From positions 524,294 to 588,293 of the forward strand of contig CAMARW010000001.1 of the NCBI GenBank assembly GCA_945860865.1: a stretch of 64,000 nt of DNA. The letters run 5' to 3'. Made by a program: the position numbers and the translations under genes. This DNA is from Chitinophaga pinensis. Its GTDB lineage: Bacteria; Bacteroidota; Bacteroidia; UKL13-3. The notes under the pieces were generated by a model, which saw nothing but the letters and a program-made list of their open reading frames with translations, had not been told where the DNA came from and searched no databases. Positions 29,041 through 39,451 of this stretch are shown piece by piece (within the stretch, counting starts at the first letter, position 1; the number at the start of each line of letters is the position of its first letter).

Positions 29041-30873
29041 ATGAAAAAAGTAAGAAATTTAGTCATTATCAGTTTACTGATAGTGGCTGCAGCTAGCAAC
29101 TTATATGCCCAAAACAATATACCTCAAGACACGGCTACTATTTTAGTGCCTAAGCAGCAATTGTTAAGTCAAGAATTGCAGAAATTTGGAATGAAGTTGT
29201 TTGAGTTTCCAGCTGAACAAATTTGCCCAAGTGCTGGTCCGGCCCGAATCCATGATTACCCATTGGAAGGCGTGAATCCACCTAATGATTATCCAACGCT
29301 AAAATTTGGTGATTTTACACCTGGTGCAGTAAAAGATAAAGAAATAAATGTTATTTGGTTACACGGATTAAATGGTAATACCGATAGTTGGAATATTGCC
29401 GCACATGCAACCCAATTTGGTTATCCCGGAATTTTTCCTGCCAGAAAAGCCAGGTCAGTTCGCGGTCCAGCCAGTTCGAGTTCGCACCCTGTGCAATTTT
29501 ACAGTGAAAGTTCGGGAATAGTTGGCGCTGCGCGTGATTTAGAAAATGGTGTACCCGTTTACATTAATAGTTCTAATAAAACAAAATGGGATTATATCAT
29601 TGCGCATAGCCAAGGAGGTATTGTTGCGCGCGAGTGGTTAAGGCAAATGGACCAGTCTCCAGCTACCTTTCAAAAACTTGCTAACGGCTTAGTTACTTTT
29701 GGTACACCGCATGCCGGAGCAGAAGTAATAAATAATACAAGGCCTACCTTAAGGAATAAATTACCTGCTTTTTTTAAAGAAGCTTGTGTTGCTTTGGGCG
29801 GTGCTGTGGTAATACCAAAGATTAATGATAATTTATTAACAAGAATGCTCATATCAAACAATATGCGAAAAGTACTAACCGATGAAGCTTGCGGTTTATC
29901 CTCTAATCTAATTATACCGTATGCCTTGGATAATTATTTTAAGTCTACCACCAATGATTATTTTGTTGGCGCGCCTTTTTTGGAAGGTACACCCACAAGT
30001 CAAGGGCTTTCACAATATGAGTTAAATGTTCCAGTAGTTCAATTTTTTGGGGTTGAGCTGCAGCCTGTGATGTGGAGATTTATGAGCTCTAACCTAAATA
30101 TTGGGCATGATTATTTAGATAATACCCAAAAAATATTCGGGTACAACCAAGATGATCAATTGCAAATTAAGGTTCAGGGTATGATTAATGAATTTGATGC
30201 CAATGCCATTCTTGAAGATAGAGAGGCAGAACATCAAAGAAGATTAGAAATCATCTATTATGCCACTTCTATTTTAAATCCATTAATTTTACCGTTAGCT
30301 ATTATAGCAACCAAAAATAAAAATAGGGCAATAGAAAATAAACATGCCTACATAAAAGCCAAAAATTGGCTAGCAGATGCCAATGAAGTATATCAAGTAG
30401 AATTATTGGGCGATAAAAAAACACAAGTAGTAATGGAGTGTCATTTAATAGAAGAGTTAGACTGTTATGATCCTAATAAAAACCCCAAAGGATTTATGCC
30501 TCCAATTAAATTAATAATGGAGCAAAAATACAGGGGAACTGGCGCTTTTTGCTCTGGGCCAAGTATTGCAGATAAATATACTAATTATGAATTCCCAGGA
30601 GACGACGGTACCATTTGGAAAGGCAATTGCGAAGGAACCCAATTATTTTTATCTGCTTTAAAAATAATTCATGTGCCACTTGAAAATGATGGCATCGTTT
30701 TAGTAAAATCTGCCGCAAGCAGAATTAAAGTTAAAACTGGGAACTCGCATGCTATTACAATAATGCCAGAAACCAATCATGATCAAATGAAGAATTCTGA
30801 GCAAACAAGGATTGCGCTTAATAATTTATATGACGGTATTTTAGGTGATTTTTTCTCCATTCAATTAAGATAA
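29041..30873 (+). CDS. Secreted lipase/esterase-like alpha/beta hydrolase (PGAP1/DUF676-like)
   Basis: Signal peptide; WLHGLNGNTDSW; IIAHSQGGIVAREW nucleophile elbow; late His in PETNHDQM. Confidence 0.7.
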   Translation: MKKVRNLVIISLLIVAAASNLYAQNNIPQDTATILVPKQQLLSQELQKFGMKLFEFPAEQICPSAGPARIHDYPLEGVNPPNDYPTLKFGDFTPGAVKDKEINVIWLHGLNGNTDSWNIAAHATQFGYPGIFPARKARSVRGPASSSSHPVQFYSESSGIVGAARDLENGVPVYINSSNKTKWDYIIAHSQGGIVAREWLRQMDQSPATFQKLANGLVTFGTPHAGAEVINNTRPTLRNKLPAFFKEACVALGGAVVIPKINDNLLTRMLISNNMRKVLTDEACGLSSNLIIPYALDNYFKSTTNDYFVGAPFLEGTPTSQGLSQYELNVPVVQFFGVELQPVMWRFMSSNLNIGHDYLDNTQKIFGYNQDDQLQIKVQGMINEFDANAILEDREAEHQRRLEIIYYATSILNPLILPLAIIATKNKNRAIENKHAYIKAKNWLADANEVYQVELLGDKKTQVVMECHLIEELDCYDPNKNPKGFMPPIKLIMEQKYRGTGAFCSGPSIADKYTNYEFPGDDGTIWKGNCEGTQLFLSALKIIHVPLENDGIVLVKSAASRIKVKTGNSHAITIMPETNHDQMKNSEQTRIALNNLYDGILGDFFSIQLR

Positions 30874-30875
30874 TT

Positions 30876-32147
30876 ATGATCAAAAAAATTAAATTATTAA
30901 GTTTAGTACTTACTGTATTTTTAATAACCAATCAAGGATGTAAGTTGCGGGAGGTAGTATCTCCCGCAATTCCTAACATAGTAAAAGATACTTCTTTTAT
31001 AGATTCCATTTGGCGAAGTGAAATAAGAGAAGCAAGCATGACGCCAATATTAAATAGTGAGGGTAATATTATTACCAGTAAGGTTTTTTCAAACCCTATA
31101 GGTGAAGTTTTTGAGTTGAGGGATGGTAAAAATGGCCGTTTAATTTGGCAGTGGAGTGATTATTTCTTGCCTGAATATGCTTTTCGAGGGGCATCAATCA
31201 TTTACCATAAAGATGTAATTATTATATCTAAATCGTACAATACATACGCAATTGATGCCATAACAGGAAAAACACTCTGGAGAGACCAACAAAAAGGCAT
31301 GATTGGCGGAAAATCAATGGCAGTTGATGAGGATGGGTTTATTTATCACAGTTTTTGTGATGATAACGATAATAACAGGAATATTTATGTCTGGCGCACG
31401 CGTTTTGATAATATAAAATGGGAGCAAGTTTTTGTATATAGTGATACCGTAGATAATAATAGAATCTCTTTAATGAACATGGTTGTTACAAAAAATACAA
31501 AAGGGGAAAAAATAATTGTAGGAACACCAGTTATGTTTAGAACAATAAATGGCGAAAATAGACATATGTCGAAGGTTATAGCCTACAATATCGATTTAAA
31601 GAAGATAGAATGGCAAGTAGATTACAATCCGGATAAATCTAATATTCAATTTTGGAATACGAATATCATTGCAAAGCACAATAAAATTTATGTTTTTGCA
31701 GTTGCGGGAACCAATTATTATTTAATGGCTTATAAGATTGAGGATGGTTTATTGGCATTTGTCAAGATTTTAGAGGAATTTGGTGTAGGATTGCATTTTT
31801 ATAACGATATGGTTATTCCTTTATTAAATGGAAATGCTCTTGTTGCAGCCTATGATGTAAATACTGGAGTAGAAAAATGGAATATAAGTTTTTTAGATAA
31901 AGGTAGGTACACAGTTAATTTCGATTTTAATGATTCTAAAATTTACAAAAATTTTCTTATTTCTACTCAATGCAAGAAAATACTAGGCATTAATCTTGAC
32001 AATGGGAAAGAAGTGTTTTTTGGCAATCCCAAAGCAATGAATGATTGCCTCCAATATGGACTTGCTATCAACGAAGAAAAGCGCTGGTTTTATGTGCAAG
32101 ATAGGAGATACATAAACTGTTTTACCCTTCCGGTTCAAATAAAATAA
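30876..32147 (+). CDS. Lipoprotein with PQQ-like beta-propeller repeats
   Basis: Lipobox TNQGCKL; repeats such as DAITGKTLWRD, DVNTGVEKWN, NLDNGKEVFFG. Confidence 0.7.
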   Translation: MIKKIKLLSLVLTVFLITNQGCKLREVVSPAIPNIVKDTSFIDSIWRSEIREASMTPILNSEGNIITSKVFSNPIGEVFELRDGKNGRLIWQWSDYFLPEYAFRGASIIYHKDVIIISKSYNTYAIDAITGKTLWRDQQKGMIGGKSMAVDEDGFIYHSFCDDNDNNRNIYVWRTRFDNIKWEQVFVYSDTVDNNRISLMNMVVTKNTKGEKIIVGTPVMFRTINGENRHMSKVIAYNIDLKKIEWQVDYNPDKSNIQFWNTNIIAKHNKIYVFAVAGTNYYLMAYKIEDGLLAFVKILEEFGVGLHFYNDMVIPLLNGNALVAAYDVNTGVEKWNISFLDKGRYTVNFDFNDSKIYKNFLISTQCKKILGINLDNGKEVFFGNPKAMNDCLQYGLAINEEKRWFYVQDRRYINCFTLPVQIK

Positions 32148-32167
32148 AATCCTAAAATATAATTTAT

Positions 32168-32914
32168 ATGATAAACAAGATTTCGATACTGCTGTTTTTT
32201 GTCGCTTCACAATTATTTGCTTTGGGTCAAGATAAGCCTAAGAAAAATAATTTTTATTTGGGCACCCTCCCCATTTTGACCAGTAAATTTGATCAAAGTC
32301 AAATTGCCTCAAATCTCTATTTAAGGAATAACTTGTATCAAAAATCAATTTATGAATTTGGCGAAGTACTGAAAGAAAATTATAGTCATGTTACCATTCC
32401 CATTCTAGCAATATTGGAATTTAATATTCCATTAACATTTATAGCAGACGTGAGAATAAATAGATTTAATTATGAGGCATCCAAAAAGGTTGTCAATTAT
32501 GATTGGACAGATAAAGATGGGTTTAGAAGTGAAAATGTGACCGGAAGCGGTTTTTATTTTTGCTATGGTGTGGGTAAATCGTTCCGATTTCTGGAAAATA
32601 AAAGTCTTTCTATCACTCCGTATGCTGGTCTTTTCCTGAGCATGATAGATAGTAAATACCATGCCCAGTCTAAATTAAATGGAATGACTATTGAAAGATC
32701 TTTTACTAACTATAATGTTGTATCAGGTGCAAAAGCCTGTATTATTGTTAATTTTGATATAAGCAAACGATTAGCTTTAGGCTTAAATTTAGATAACATT
32801 ATTGGCATCCAAAGCAACTCTGAGGGACGCGGCGATTTTGCCGACCAAAATGAATATACCAGCCTTTTAAGCCCGTTTTCAGATAATCAATTTTACCTCG
32901 CGCTGAAATTCTAA
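32168..32914 (+). CDS. Hypothetical outer-membrane beta-barrel protein
   Basis: Signal peptide; Gly/aromatic-rich beta-strand pattern, terminal FYLALKF. Confidence 0.5.
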   Translation: MINKISILLFFVASQLFALGQDKPKKNNFYLGTLPILTSKFDQSQIASNLYLRNNLYQKSIYEFGEVLKENYSHVTIPILAILEFNIPLTFIADVRINRFNYEASKKVVNYDWTDKDGFRSENVTGSGFYFCYGVGKSFRFLENKSLSITPYAGLFLSMIDSKYHAQSKLNGMTIERSFTNYNVVSGAKACIIVNFDISKRLALGLNLDNIIGIQSNSEGRGDFADQNEYTSLLSPFSDNQFYLALKF

Positions 32915-33487
32915 CTATTCGGCAAGGGCACCGTAACTTTGAATCACCTTTTTTTCAAAATCGAGCCACTCTTGCCAACGTGCATCCACTTTTACTCCTG
33001 TGCCATACTTTTTGGCATAGGATAAAAAAGTAGTATAATGATTGGCCTCGCTTTCCATTAAGTCTCTATAAAAAGTTGCTAATTCAACATCTTTAATGTT
33101 TTCTGATAGTACCTTAAAACGCTCGCAACTGCGGGCTTCTATGAGCGCAGAAAAAAGCATGCGGTCTACAAAGGCCATGGTTCTGCTACCATCTTTCCTC
33201 AAAAACTTAAACAGTTCGTTCACGTATGGATCTTTGCGTTCTCTGGCCAAAGTAAAACCCCTAGCAACAATTATGTTATGCACCAATTGAAAATGTTCAA
33301 CTTCCTCTTTGGCAATAGCCAACATATCTGAAACCAAATCTGGGTGTTCAGAATTATTGGTAACTACAGATAAGGCATTGCTTGCCGCCTTTTGCTCTGC
33401 CCAAGCATGGTCGCTCAATATCTCTTCTATATTACTTTCTACTAATTGCGCCCAGCGTGGGTCGGTTGGAAGTTTTAATCTTAACAT
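32915..33487 (-). CDS. miaE: tRNA-(ms2io6A)-hydroxylase-like
   Basis: HAWAEQKAASNALS, AKEEVEHFQ, SEANHYTTFL diiron ligands; start MLRLKLPTDPRW at 33487. Confidence 0.85.
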   Translation of the reverse strand: MLRLKLPTDPRWAQLVESNIEEILSDHAWAEQKAASNALSVVTNNSEHPDLVSDMLAIAKEEVEHFQLVHNIIVARGFTLARERKDPYVNELFKFLRKDGSRTMAFVDRMLFSALIEARSCERFKVLSENIKDVELATFYRDLMESEANHYTTFLSYAKKYGTGVKVDARWQEWLDFEKKVIQSYGALAE

Positions 33488-33575
33488 AAGCCTTATTTTC
33501 GGCACAAAAATACGGTAATTCCATGCAAATTTTAAGGTTTTATACCTAGTTTTTAGGATAAAAAAGATGTAATTT

Positions 33576-34943
33576 GTGCCGTTGAAACCAATAAACCACA
33601 TAAAATTATCTGAACTCACTTTGCTTATTAAAGAAGCTATGCAAAGTAGATTCGGAGAACAAACTTTTTGGGTTTTGGGTGAAGTAAGCGGACATAAATT
33701 CTATGCAAATCCTGATAGGCATTATTTTGAGTTGCTAGAAAAAGAAGCAGCTGATAAATCTCCTGTAGCCAAAGTAAAATCGATTGCTTGGACAAGCGGT
33801 TCGGAGCGGATTGCTGCATTTGAACAAGAAACCATGCAAAAATTTGAAAATGGAATGCAGGTATTGGTTCAAATAAAAATTGAGTTTAATGCAGCTTATG
33901 GCTTTCAATTAATTATTTTAGACGTAGACCCAAACTATACCATAGGTAAAATTGAACAGCAAAGGAGAGATACACTGCGCAAACTACTGCTTGAAAACCC
34001 AAGTAAGATTTTTAAACAAGGCAACGAATACATAACCTTTAATAAACAACAAAAACTAAAACGGGTAATACACCAAATGGCTTTAATTGGTTCGCCTAAT
34101 TCGGAAGGCTTTTCTGATTTTTGCCACACCCTGCAAACCAACCAATATGACTACAGATTTAAAATAGACATATTCCAATCGGCTGTGCAAGGTGCCAACG
34201 CTGATTTAGAAATTAAAGCGAAACTTATTCAGGTATTTGAATCGAATACCCAATACGATGCGGTAGTAATAATTAGAGGCGGTGGTTCAAAATCAGATTT
34301 ACTCACCTTTGATTCGTATGGCTTGGCGCAAACCATAGCCAGATTTCCTATTCCAATTATCACAGGTTTGGGTCACCACAACGATGTTAGTATTTCAGAT
34401 TTAATGGCACATACCGCCACCAAAACACCTACTAAAGCCGCAGAGTTTATCATCTCTCACAATAGAAGTTTTGAAGAAAGTTTGCTGGTGCTGCAAAGAA
34501 GGTTAATCATTAAATCGCAACAAATTGTTTACCTCAAACAACAAGAAATTGCTGCTACCAAAGAACTCGTAGTAAATAGGGTGCAGGGCTTGTTAAACAA
34601 CTATGCTCTAAAATTAAGTTCCTTGCAGGGCCAATTATTGGTTCAGCCCAAAGCGTTTATCGGGAAAAAGTCGAGCGAAATTCAATATTATAAACAAGGA
34701 TTGAAGTTGAATTTAGATAGTTTTTTAAGGAAAAATAACCATGATTTAGCGCATTATGCTTCACTCATTAAAGTAATGAGTCCAGAGAACATTCTTAAAA
34801 AAGGCTTTGCTTATTTACAAGTTAAGGGTAAAATTGTGAGCGATGTAAACGGTTTACAAGCCCATGATGAATTAACGGTGGTAACGGCAAAGCACATATT
34901 AAACACCAAAATAGAATCTATAAATGAAATCAATAAAAGCTAA
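33576..34943 (+). CDS. xseA: Exodeoxyribonuclease VII large subunit
   Basis: FWVLGEVSGHKF, VVIIRGGGSKSDLLTFD, TGLGHHNDVSISD, TPTKAAEFI. Confidence 0.92.
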   Translation: MPLKPINHIKLSELTLLIKEAMQSRFGEQTFWVLGEVSGHKFYANPDRHYFELLEKEAADKSPVAKVKSIAWTSGSERIAAFEQETMQKFENGMQVLVQIKIEFNAAYGFQLIILDVDPNYTIGKIEQQRRDTLRKLLLENPSKIFKQGNEYITFNKQQKLKRVIHQMALIGSPNSEGFSDFCHTLQTNQYDYRFKIDIFQSAVQGANADLEIKAKLIQVFESNTQYDAVVIIRGGGSKSDLLTFDSYGLAQTIARFPIPIITGLGHHNDVSISDLMAHTATKTPTKAAEFIISHNRSFEESLLVLQRRLIIKSQQIVYLKQQEIAATKELVVNRVQGLLNNYALKLSSLQGQLLVQPKAFIGKKSSEIQYYKQGLKLNLDSFLRKNNHDLAHYASLIKVMSPENILKKGFAYLQVKGKIVSDVNGLQAHDELTVVTAKHILNTKIESINEINKS

Positions 34944-35142
34944 TTTAACATACGAAGAAGCCTATGAAGAGTTGTTGCAAATAGCCTCCGAAATAGAAGA
35001 GGAATCTGTTTCGGTAGATGTGCTGGCAACCAAAGTAAAAAGAGCCTCTGAGCTCATAAGTTTTTGCCAAAATAAACTAAAAGCCACAGAAAAAGATGTG
35101 TTGAATATCATTCAGAAAATGGAGAATAAGCCCACTCCATAA
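34924..35142 (+). CDS. xseB: Exodeoxyribonuclease VII small subunit
   Basis: LTYEEAYEELLQIASEIEEESVSVDVLATKVKRASELI; overlaps xseA. Confidence 0.88.
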   Translation: MKSIKANLTYEEAYEELLQIASEIEEESVSVDVLATKVKRASELISFCQNKLKATEKDVLNIIQKMENKPTP

Positions 35143-35166
35143 GTTTAGATTATTGGTTCCAACACA

Positions 35167-36399
35167 ATGAAAACAGACGCTACTTTATTAGTTATTGGCT
35201 ATGTTTGGCCTGAACCAAACTCGAGTGCTGCGGGCAAAAGAATGATGCAATTGCTGCAAAGTTTTATACAAGCCAATTATGAAATTGTATTTGCTTCTGC
35301 TGCCCAAAAAAGTGGGTTCGAGGCAAACCTAATTGCACTTGGAATTGCCGAAAAACAGATACAATTAAACCATGCTTCTTTTGATGCATTTGTTATCGAT
35401 TTAAATCCCACTGTGGTGCTGTTTGATAGGTTTTTTATAGAAGAACAATTTGGCTGGCGAGTAAGTAAAAATTGTCCCAATGCGTTAAAGATTTTAGATA
35501 CAGAAGACCTTCATTTTTTGCGGCATGCGCGCCAAACTGCTTGGAAAGAAAATAGGGAAGTAAACGTACAAGATTTGCAATCAGATTTTGCAAAAAGAGA
35601 AGTGGCCAGCATACTCCGTTGCGACTGTTCGCTTATCATATCTGAATATGAAATGCAGCTTTTGCAAACGAGTTATGCTATTTCGCCTGATATCTTGTGG
35701 TATTATCCGCTTTTTTTTCAAAAGTTAGCTGACAGCACTTCCCCTTTTATAGAGCGTAAAGATTTTATTTTTATCGGCAACTTTTGGCATGAACCCAATT
35801 GGCAAGCCGTAAAATATTTAAAGGAGCAAATTTGGCCATTAGTTTCCAAAGCCTTGCCACAAGTTTCTATGCAAATTTATGGTGCCTACGCTTCAGAAAA
35901 GGTTTTGCAATTACAAAATTTAAAGCAGCGATTTATAGTAAATGGTAGGGCAGAAAATGCCCTTCAAAAAGTGAGTGCAGCACGTGTTTGTTTGGCTCCA
36001 CTTTCATTTGGTGCTGGATTAAAAGGGAAGTTATTAGAAGCGATGCAAGTAGGCACGCCTTCTGTTACTACCCAGGTGGGTGCAGAGGGCATTGCAAGTA
36101 AAGAAGATTGGCCCGGTTTTGTTGCCCAAACACCCGAAAATATTGCCCTTGCTGCGGTTCAATTGTATAGCGATTTTGAGACTTGGCAAAGTGCCCAAAA
36201 CAAAGGGTTTTCGATATTAGAAAATGGGTTCAAACAGGAATTATATGAGGGAGATTTTTTGGAGCATGTTGTATGCTTGAGGCAAAATTTAAAGAAGCAT
36301 AGAGAACGCAATTTTATGGGAGCAGTTTTGCAACACCAAACAATGGCTAGTACAGAATATATGAGTAGGTGGATAGAAGCAAAAACCAAACTCAGCTAA
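35167..36399 (+). CDS. Glycosyltransferase
   Basis: GT4-like C-terminus: ARVCLAPLSFGAGLKGKLLEAMQVGTPSVTTQVGAEGI. Confidence 0.75.
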   Translation: MKTDATLLVIGYVWPEPNSSAAGKRMMQLLQSFIQANYEIVFASAAQKSGFEANLIALGIAEKQIQLNHASFDAFVIDLNPTVVLFDRFFIEEQFGWRVSKNCPNALKILDTEDLHFLRHARQTAWKENREVNVQDLQSDFAKREVASILRCDCSLIISEYEMQLLQTSYAISPDILWYYPLFFQKLADSTSPFIERKDFIFIGNFWHEPNWQAVKYLKEQIWPLVSKALPQVSMQIYGAYASEKVLQLQNLKQRFIVNGRAENALQKVSAARVCLAPLSFGAGLKGKLLEAMQVGTPSVTTQVGAEGIASKEDWPGFVAQTPENIALAAVQLYSDFETWQSAQNKGFSILENGFKQELYEGDFLEHVVCLRQNLKKHRERNFMGAVLQHQTMASTEYMSRWIEAKTKLS

Positions 36400-36844
36400 G
36401 CCAATACGTTGGGCCATAACTGCAATAAATTTCTTCGCCAGCTTTTATTTTTTTGCGCGCAATTAAACAAACTTTTCCGTTTTCGTTGAGCGCAATTTTA
36501 GCATTGTTTTTAGCTGTGCTTAACTGCTTACCGCTTGCATCATTGGCATATCTTGCAAAACAAGTACTGGCAATAGAATCTAAAATTTTGCCATTTGGGA
36601 GATTAATAAAGTACTGGTTTTGTTTTTTTGCTGCCCGCTTTTTGGCCTCATTTGGGCCAATGGTTTCACCTCCATAGAGGCAAATTACTTCGTCTTTAAA
36701 AATGGGTATAGCTGTAAATAATCCTTGGCCAGCCTCTGCAATAAGCGATTGAGCCACATATAAATAATCGGCCTCGGGTGCAGCAATGGCTGCGTTATTA
36801 GCATTATTTTTTTTCAAGCTTTTACCAAGGCTTATTTCTTTCAC
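36392..36844 (-). CDS. SET domain-containing protein (putative protein-lysine methyltransferase)
   Basis: AGQGLFTAIPIFKDEVICLYGGE ... CFARYANDAS ... NAKIA ... KKIKAGEEIYCSYGPTYW. Confidence 0.75.
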   Translation of the reverse strand: MKEISLGKSLKKNNANNAAIAAPEADYLYVAQSLIAEAGQGLFTAIPIFKDEVICLYGGETIGPNEAKKRAAKKQNQYFINLPNGKILDSIASTCFARYANDASGKQLSTAKNNAKIALNENGKVCLIARKKIKAGEEIYCSYGPTYWLS

Positions 36845-36971
36845 TACAAATATATTCTTTTAGTTTAGCTATTGTTCTTTTTTATACCCGCAAACAACTA
36901 AAAGGTTCAAAAAAAAGTGAATGAGCTAAACTTAAATACGGTTTTTATCTTTTAATATTTTAATTTGCAGC

Positions 36972-38810
36972 ATGTCGTATACAATTAGGGAAATAGAGCG
37001 GAAATGGGAAAATCAGTTTTTGGAATGTGGCTTGGTAGATGCAGATAAACAGCTTTTTAACTCAAATTTTGCCCATCAATTGTACTATGGTAAAATCGAC
37101 GATAGTTACCCTCCCCATTTCCCGCTTGCTTTTCAAGAGGTATACTTAAAAAAAGAAGAACTTCAGCAGCATGATTTTATTGAACAAACGATTCCCTTTT
37201 TACATTTTATTGGCATAAACCTGCAAGCAGAGGTGCTACAAAAACATTTGGAAAAATTTCCGGATGATTTTGCCAAGTTTACTTCCCATACTTATTATAT
37301 TTTTAAAACTTTGGCGCACTATGGCGATTCTATAGACATTACCAAGCCGTTTAAAGACTTAGAAGCCAACCTCTATTTTTTATCGAGAATTGCTAGTCAG
37401 GAAGCCGTAACGCTGCAACAACTCGATTTTATGCAAGAGCTAGAACTACCCGATTTATACAATAGGTTTTCTGTTTTTCCGGATGCTTATGAAGAGAATG
37501 TTTTGGTTCAGGACTTATTTAAAAAAATTAATGAAAGCAGTAGTTGTTTTTTTATAACGGGTAAGGCCGGTACGGGTAAATCTACTTTTATTCAATATTT
37601 TACTACCCAAACACACAAGAAGGTTTTAAAGTTGGCCTTTACCGGAATAGCAGCTATAAATGTAGGCGGACAAACCATTCATTCTTTCTTTTTGTTTCCG
37701 TTAAAACCCATGATGCCCAATGATGATGAGGTTTTTAGGTTCAAACAAAATACCAAGAAATATAAGTTAATCCAAAGCATTGAGGTAATTGTAATTGATG
37801 AAGTATCTATGTTGCGGGCCGATATTTTAGAAGCCATAGATTATTCATTGCGCATTAATGGCGGTAATCCAGCTTTACGTTTTGGGGGTAAACAGATTTT
37901 GTTTGTAGGCGATATTTTTCAATTGCCCCCAGTTGTTAATTTGCAAGATGAGGTAGAAAAAATTGTATTTACAGAGGTGTATAAAAGCGAATATTTTTTC
38001 GATTCTATAGCCTACAGAGAAACACAACCAGTTTATTTTGAGTTTCAAAAATCGTATCGTCAGCAATCTGATTTGGAGTTTGTTAAATTGTTGGATGAAG
38101 TAAGAATTGGCAAGGTAAGCGAGGAGTCTTTAGCCGCATTAAATAAAAGATATTACCCCCGATATACGCCACAACGCGATGAATTTGTGATAAATTTAGC
38201 TTCCACTAATTATATTGCTAATGCAGAAAATAACAAGCGTTTATTAGAGTTGCCTTATACCAGTTTTTTCTTTGAAGCCACCATTGATGGGGATTTTAAA
38301 TCGGATAAATACCCTACTTCCAAAATGCTTGAGCTGAAAAAACATGCCCAGGTAATCTTTATTAAAAATGATTCTAAACGCAGATACGTAAACGGAACCA
38401 TAGCCAAAATAGATTTTATTTCTAAAGACTTACTCGAGATACGTTTGCAAGATGGCAGCATTCATAAGCTTGTAAAGGAAACTTGGGAGAATAGAAAGTA
38501 TGAATACGACCCCATTAAAAGGCGGGTTGTTTCTAAAACAGTGGGCACTTTTACGCAATATCCCATTAAATTGGCTTGGGCCATAACGGTTCATAAAAGT
38601 CAGGGATTAAGTTTTGATAAGGTAGTTTTAGACATGGGAAATGGTGCTTTTGTAAACGGACAAATGTACACAGCGCTCAGTAGGTGCAGGTCGCTCAATG
38701 GTTTAGCCCTCAAACAAAAAATTACCCAAGCAGATTTGGTAATGGATGAGCGTGTGGTTAATTTTTATTTAACCGAAAATATTATTGATAAGGTGGTGGG
38801 TGAGGATTAG
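36972..38810 (+). CDS. PIF1/RecD-like SF1 helicase
   Basis: FFITGKAGTGKSTFIQYF, VIDEVSMLRADILEAID, QILFVGDIFQLPPV, LAWAITVHKSQGLSFDKV. Confidence 0.88.
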   Translation: MSYTIREIERKWENQFLECGLVDADKQLFNSNFAHQLYYGKIDDSYPPHFPLAFQEVYLKKEELQQHDFIEQTIPFLHFIGINLQAEVLQKHLEKFPDDFAKFTSHTYYIFKTLAHYGDSIDITKPFKDLEANLYFLSRIASQEAVTLQQLDFMQELELPDLYNRFSVFPDAYEENVLVQDLFKKINESSSCFFITGKAGTGKSTFIQYFTTQTHKKVLKLAFTGIAAINVGGQTIHSFFLFPLKPMMPNDDEVFRFKQNTKKYKLIQSIEVIVIDEVSMLRADILEAIDYSLRINGGNPALRFGGKQILFVGDIFQLPPVVNLQDEVEKIVFTEVYKSEYFFDSIAYRETQPVYFEFQKSYRQQSDLEFVKLLDEVRIGKVSEESLAALNKRYYPRYTPQRDEFVINLASTNYIANAENNKRLLELPYTSFFFEATIDGDFKSDKYPTSKMLELKKHAQVIFIKNDSKRRYVNGTIAKIDFISKDLLEIRLQDGSIHKLVKETWENRKYEYDPIKRRVVSKTVGTFTQYPIKLAWAITVHKSQGLSFDKVVLDMGNGAFVNGQMYTALSRCRSLNGLALKQKITQADLVMDERVVNFYLTENIIDKVVGED

Positions 38811-38834
38811 ATTTACCGTACAAAGAGATAAAAC

Positions 38835-38871
38835 AAAAAGGGGGAATTCAATTTTTGAATTCCCCCTTTTT
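38835..38871. terminator. Bidirectional terminator, 17-bp perfect arms (AAAAAGGGGGAATTCAA/TTGAATTCCCCCTTTTT)
   Basis: Directly seen between convergent genes. Confidence 0.92.
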
Positions 38872-38901
38872 GTTTTCTAAAAATTTCCTTCTTCTTATTT
38901 T

Positions 38902-38943
38902 CGGATTTAGTATTTCGAATTTTGTATTTCGAATTTAGTTTTC
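38902..38943. repeat. Period-7 tandem array (CGGATTT AGTATTT CGAATTT TGTATTT CGAATTT AGTTTTC)
   Basis: Directly seen heptamer register, strongest as a 14-mer doublet. Confidence 0.85.
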
Positions 38944-38957
38944 CAGATTTCTATCCT

Positions 38958-39329
38958 TTATTCAGCCGCTGCTGCTTCAACAATTGGCTCAACAGGTTTT
39001 TTAACGATAACTTGAATTTTAAGTTTATAATCTGAACCTAAATTGATTTTAAAATAGTTTTGTTGAATCATGGCTTTGCCCGAATCAGAGGCTTTTAATA
39101 CAGCTAATAAATCTCTAGCGACTGCGATAGCAGCAATATTGTTAACCATCATCCCTTTGTTTACTTCCATATTAAAGCCATAACCAGAAGTGCGCTTTCC
39201 TCCAATTTGCTCAAATTCATGACGATAAAGTGGGTATTCTTGTGGTTCTACAAGAGCCAATTTCATTTTGCTTAAAATGGCTGGCCTGTATTTTTGCCAT
39301 AATGGTAAGTAAACGCTTGATTTATTCAT
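38958..39329 (-). CDS. Conserved hypothetical protein
   Basis: Coherent 123-aa ORF in a convergent setting; no domain recognised. Confidence 0.55.
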   Translation of the reverse strand: MNKSSVYLPLWQKYRPAILSKMKLALVEPQEYPLYRHEFEQIGGKRTSGYGFNMEVNKGMMVNNIAAIAVARDLLAVLKASDSGKAMIQQNYFKINLGSDYKLKIQVIVKKPVEPIVEAAAAE

Positions 39330-39451
39330 AATTTAATAATGGTAGTTGCCTAATATGTTTGCAAATAAGCACATTTATGTTACATTTAATAATTAAAAAG
39401 CAAAAATGACATTAGCCTAAAACTAAATTTTTATAAAAATGTTGCAAAAAT

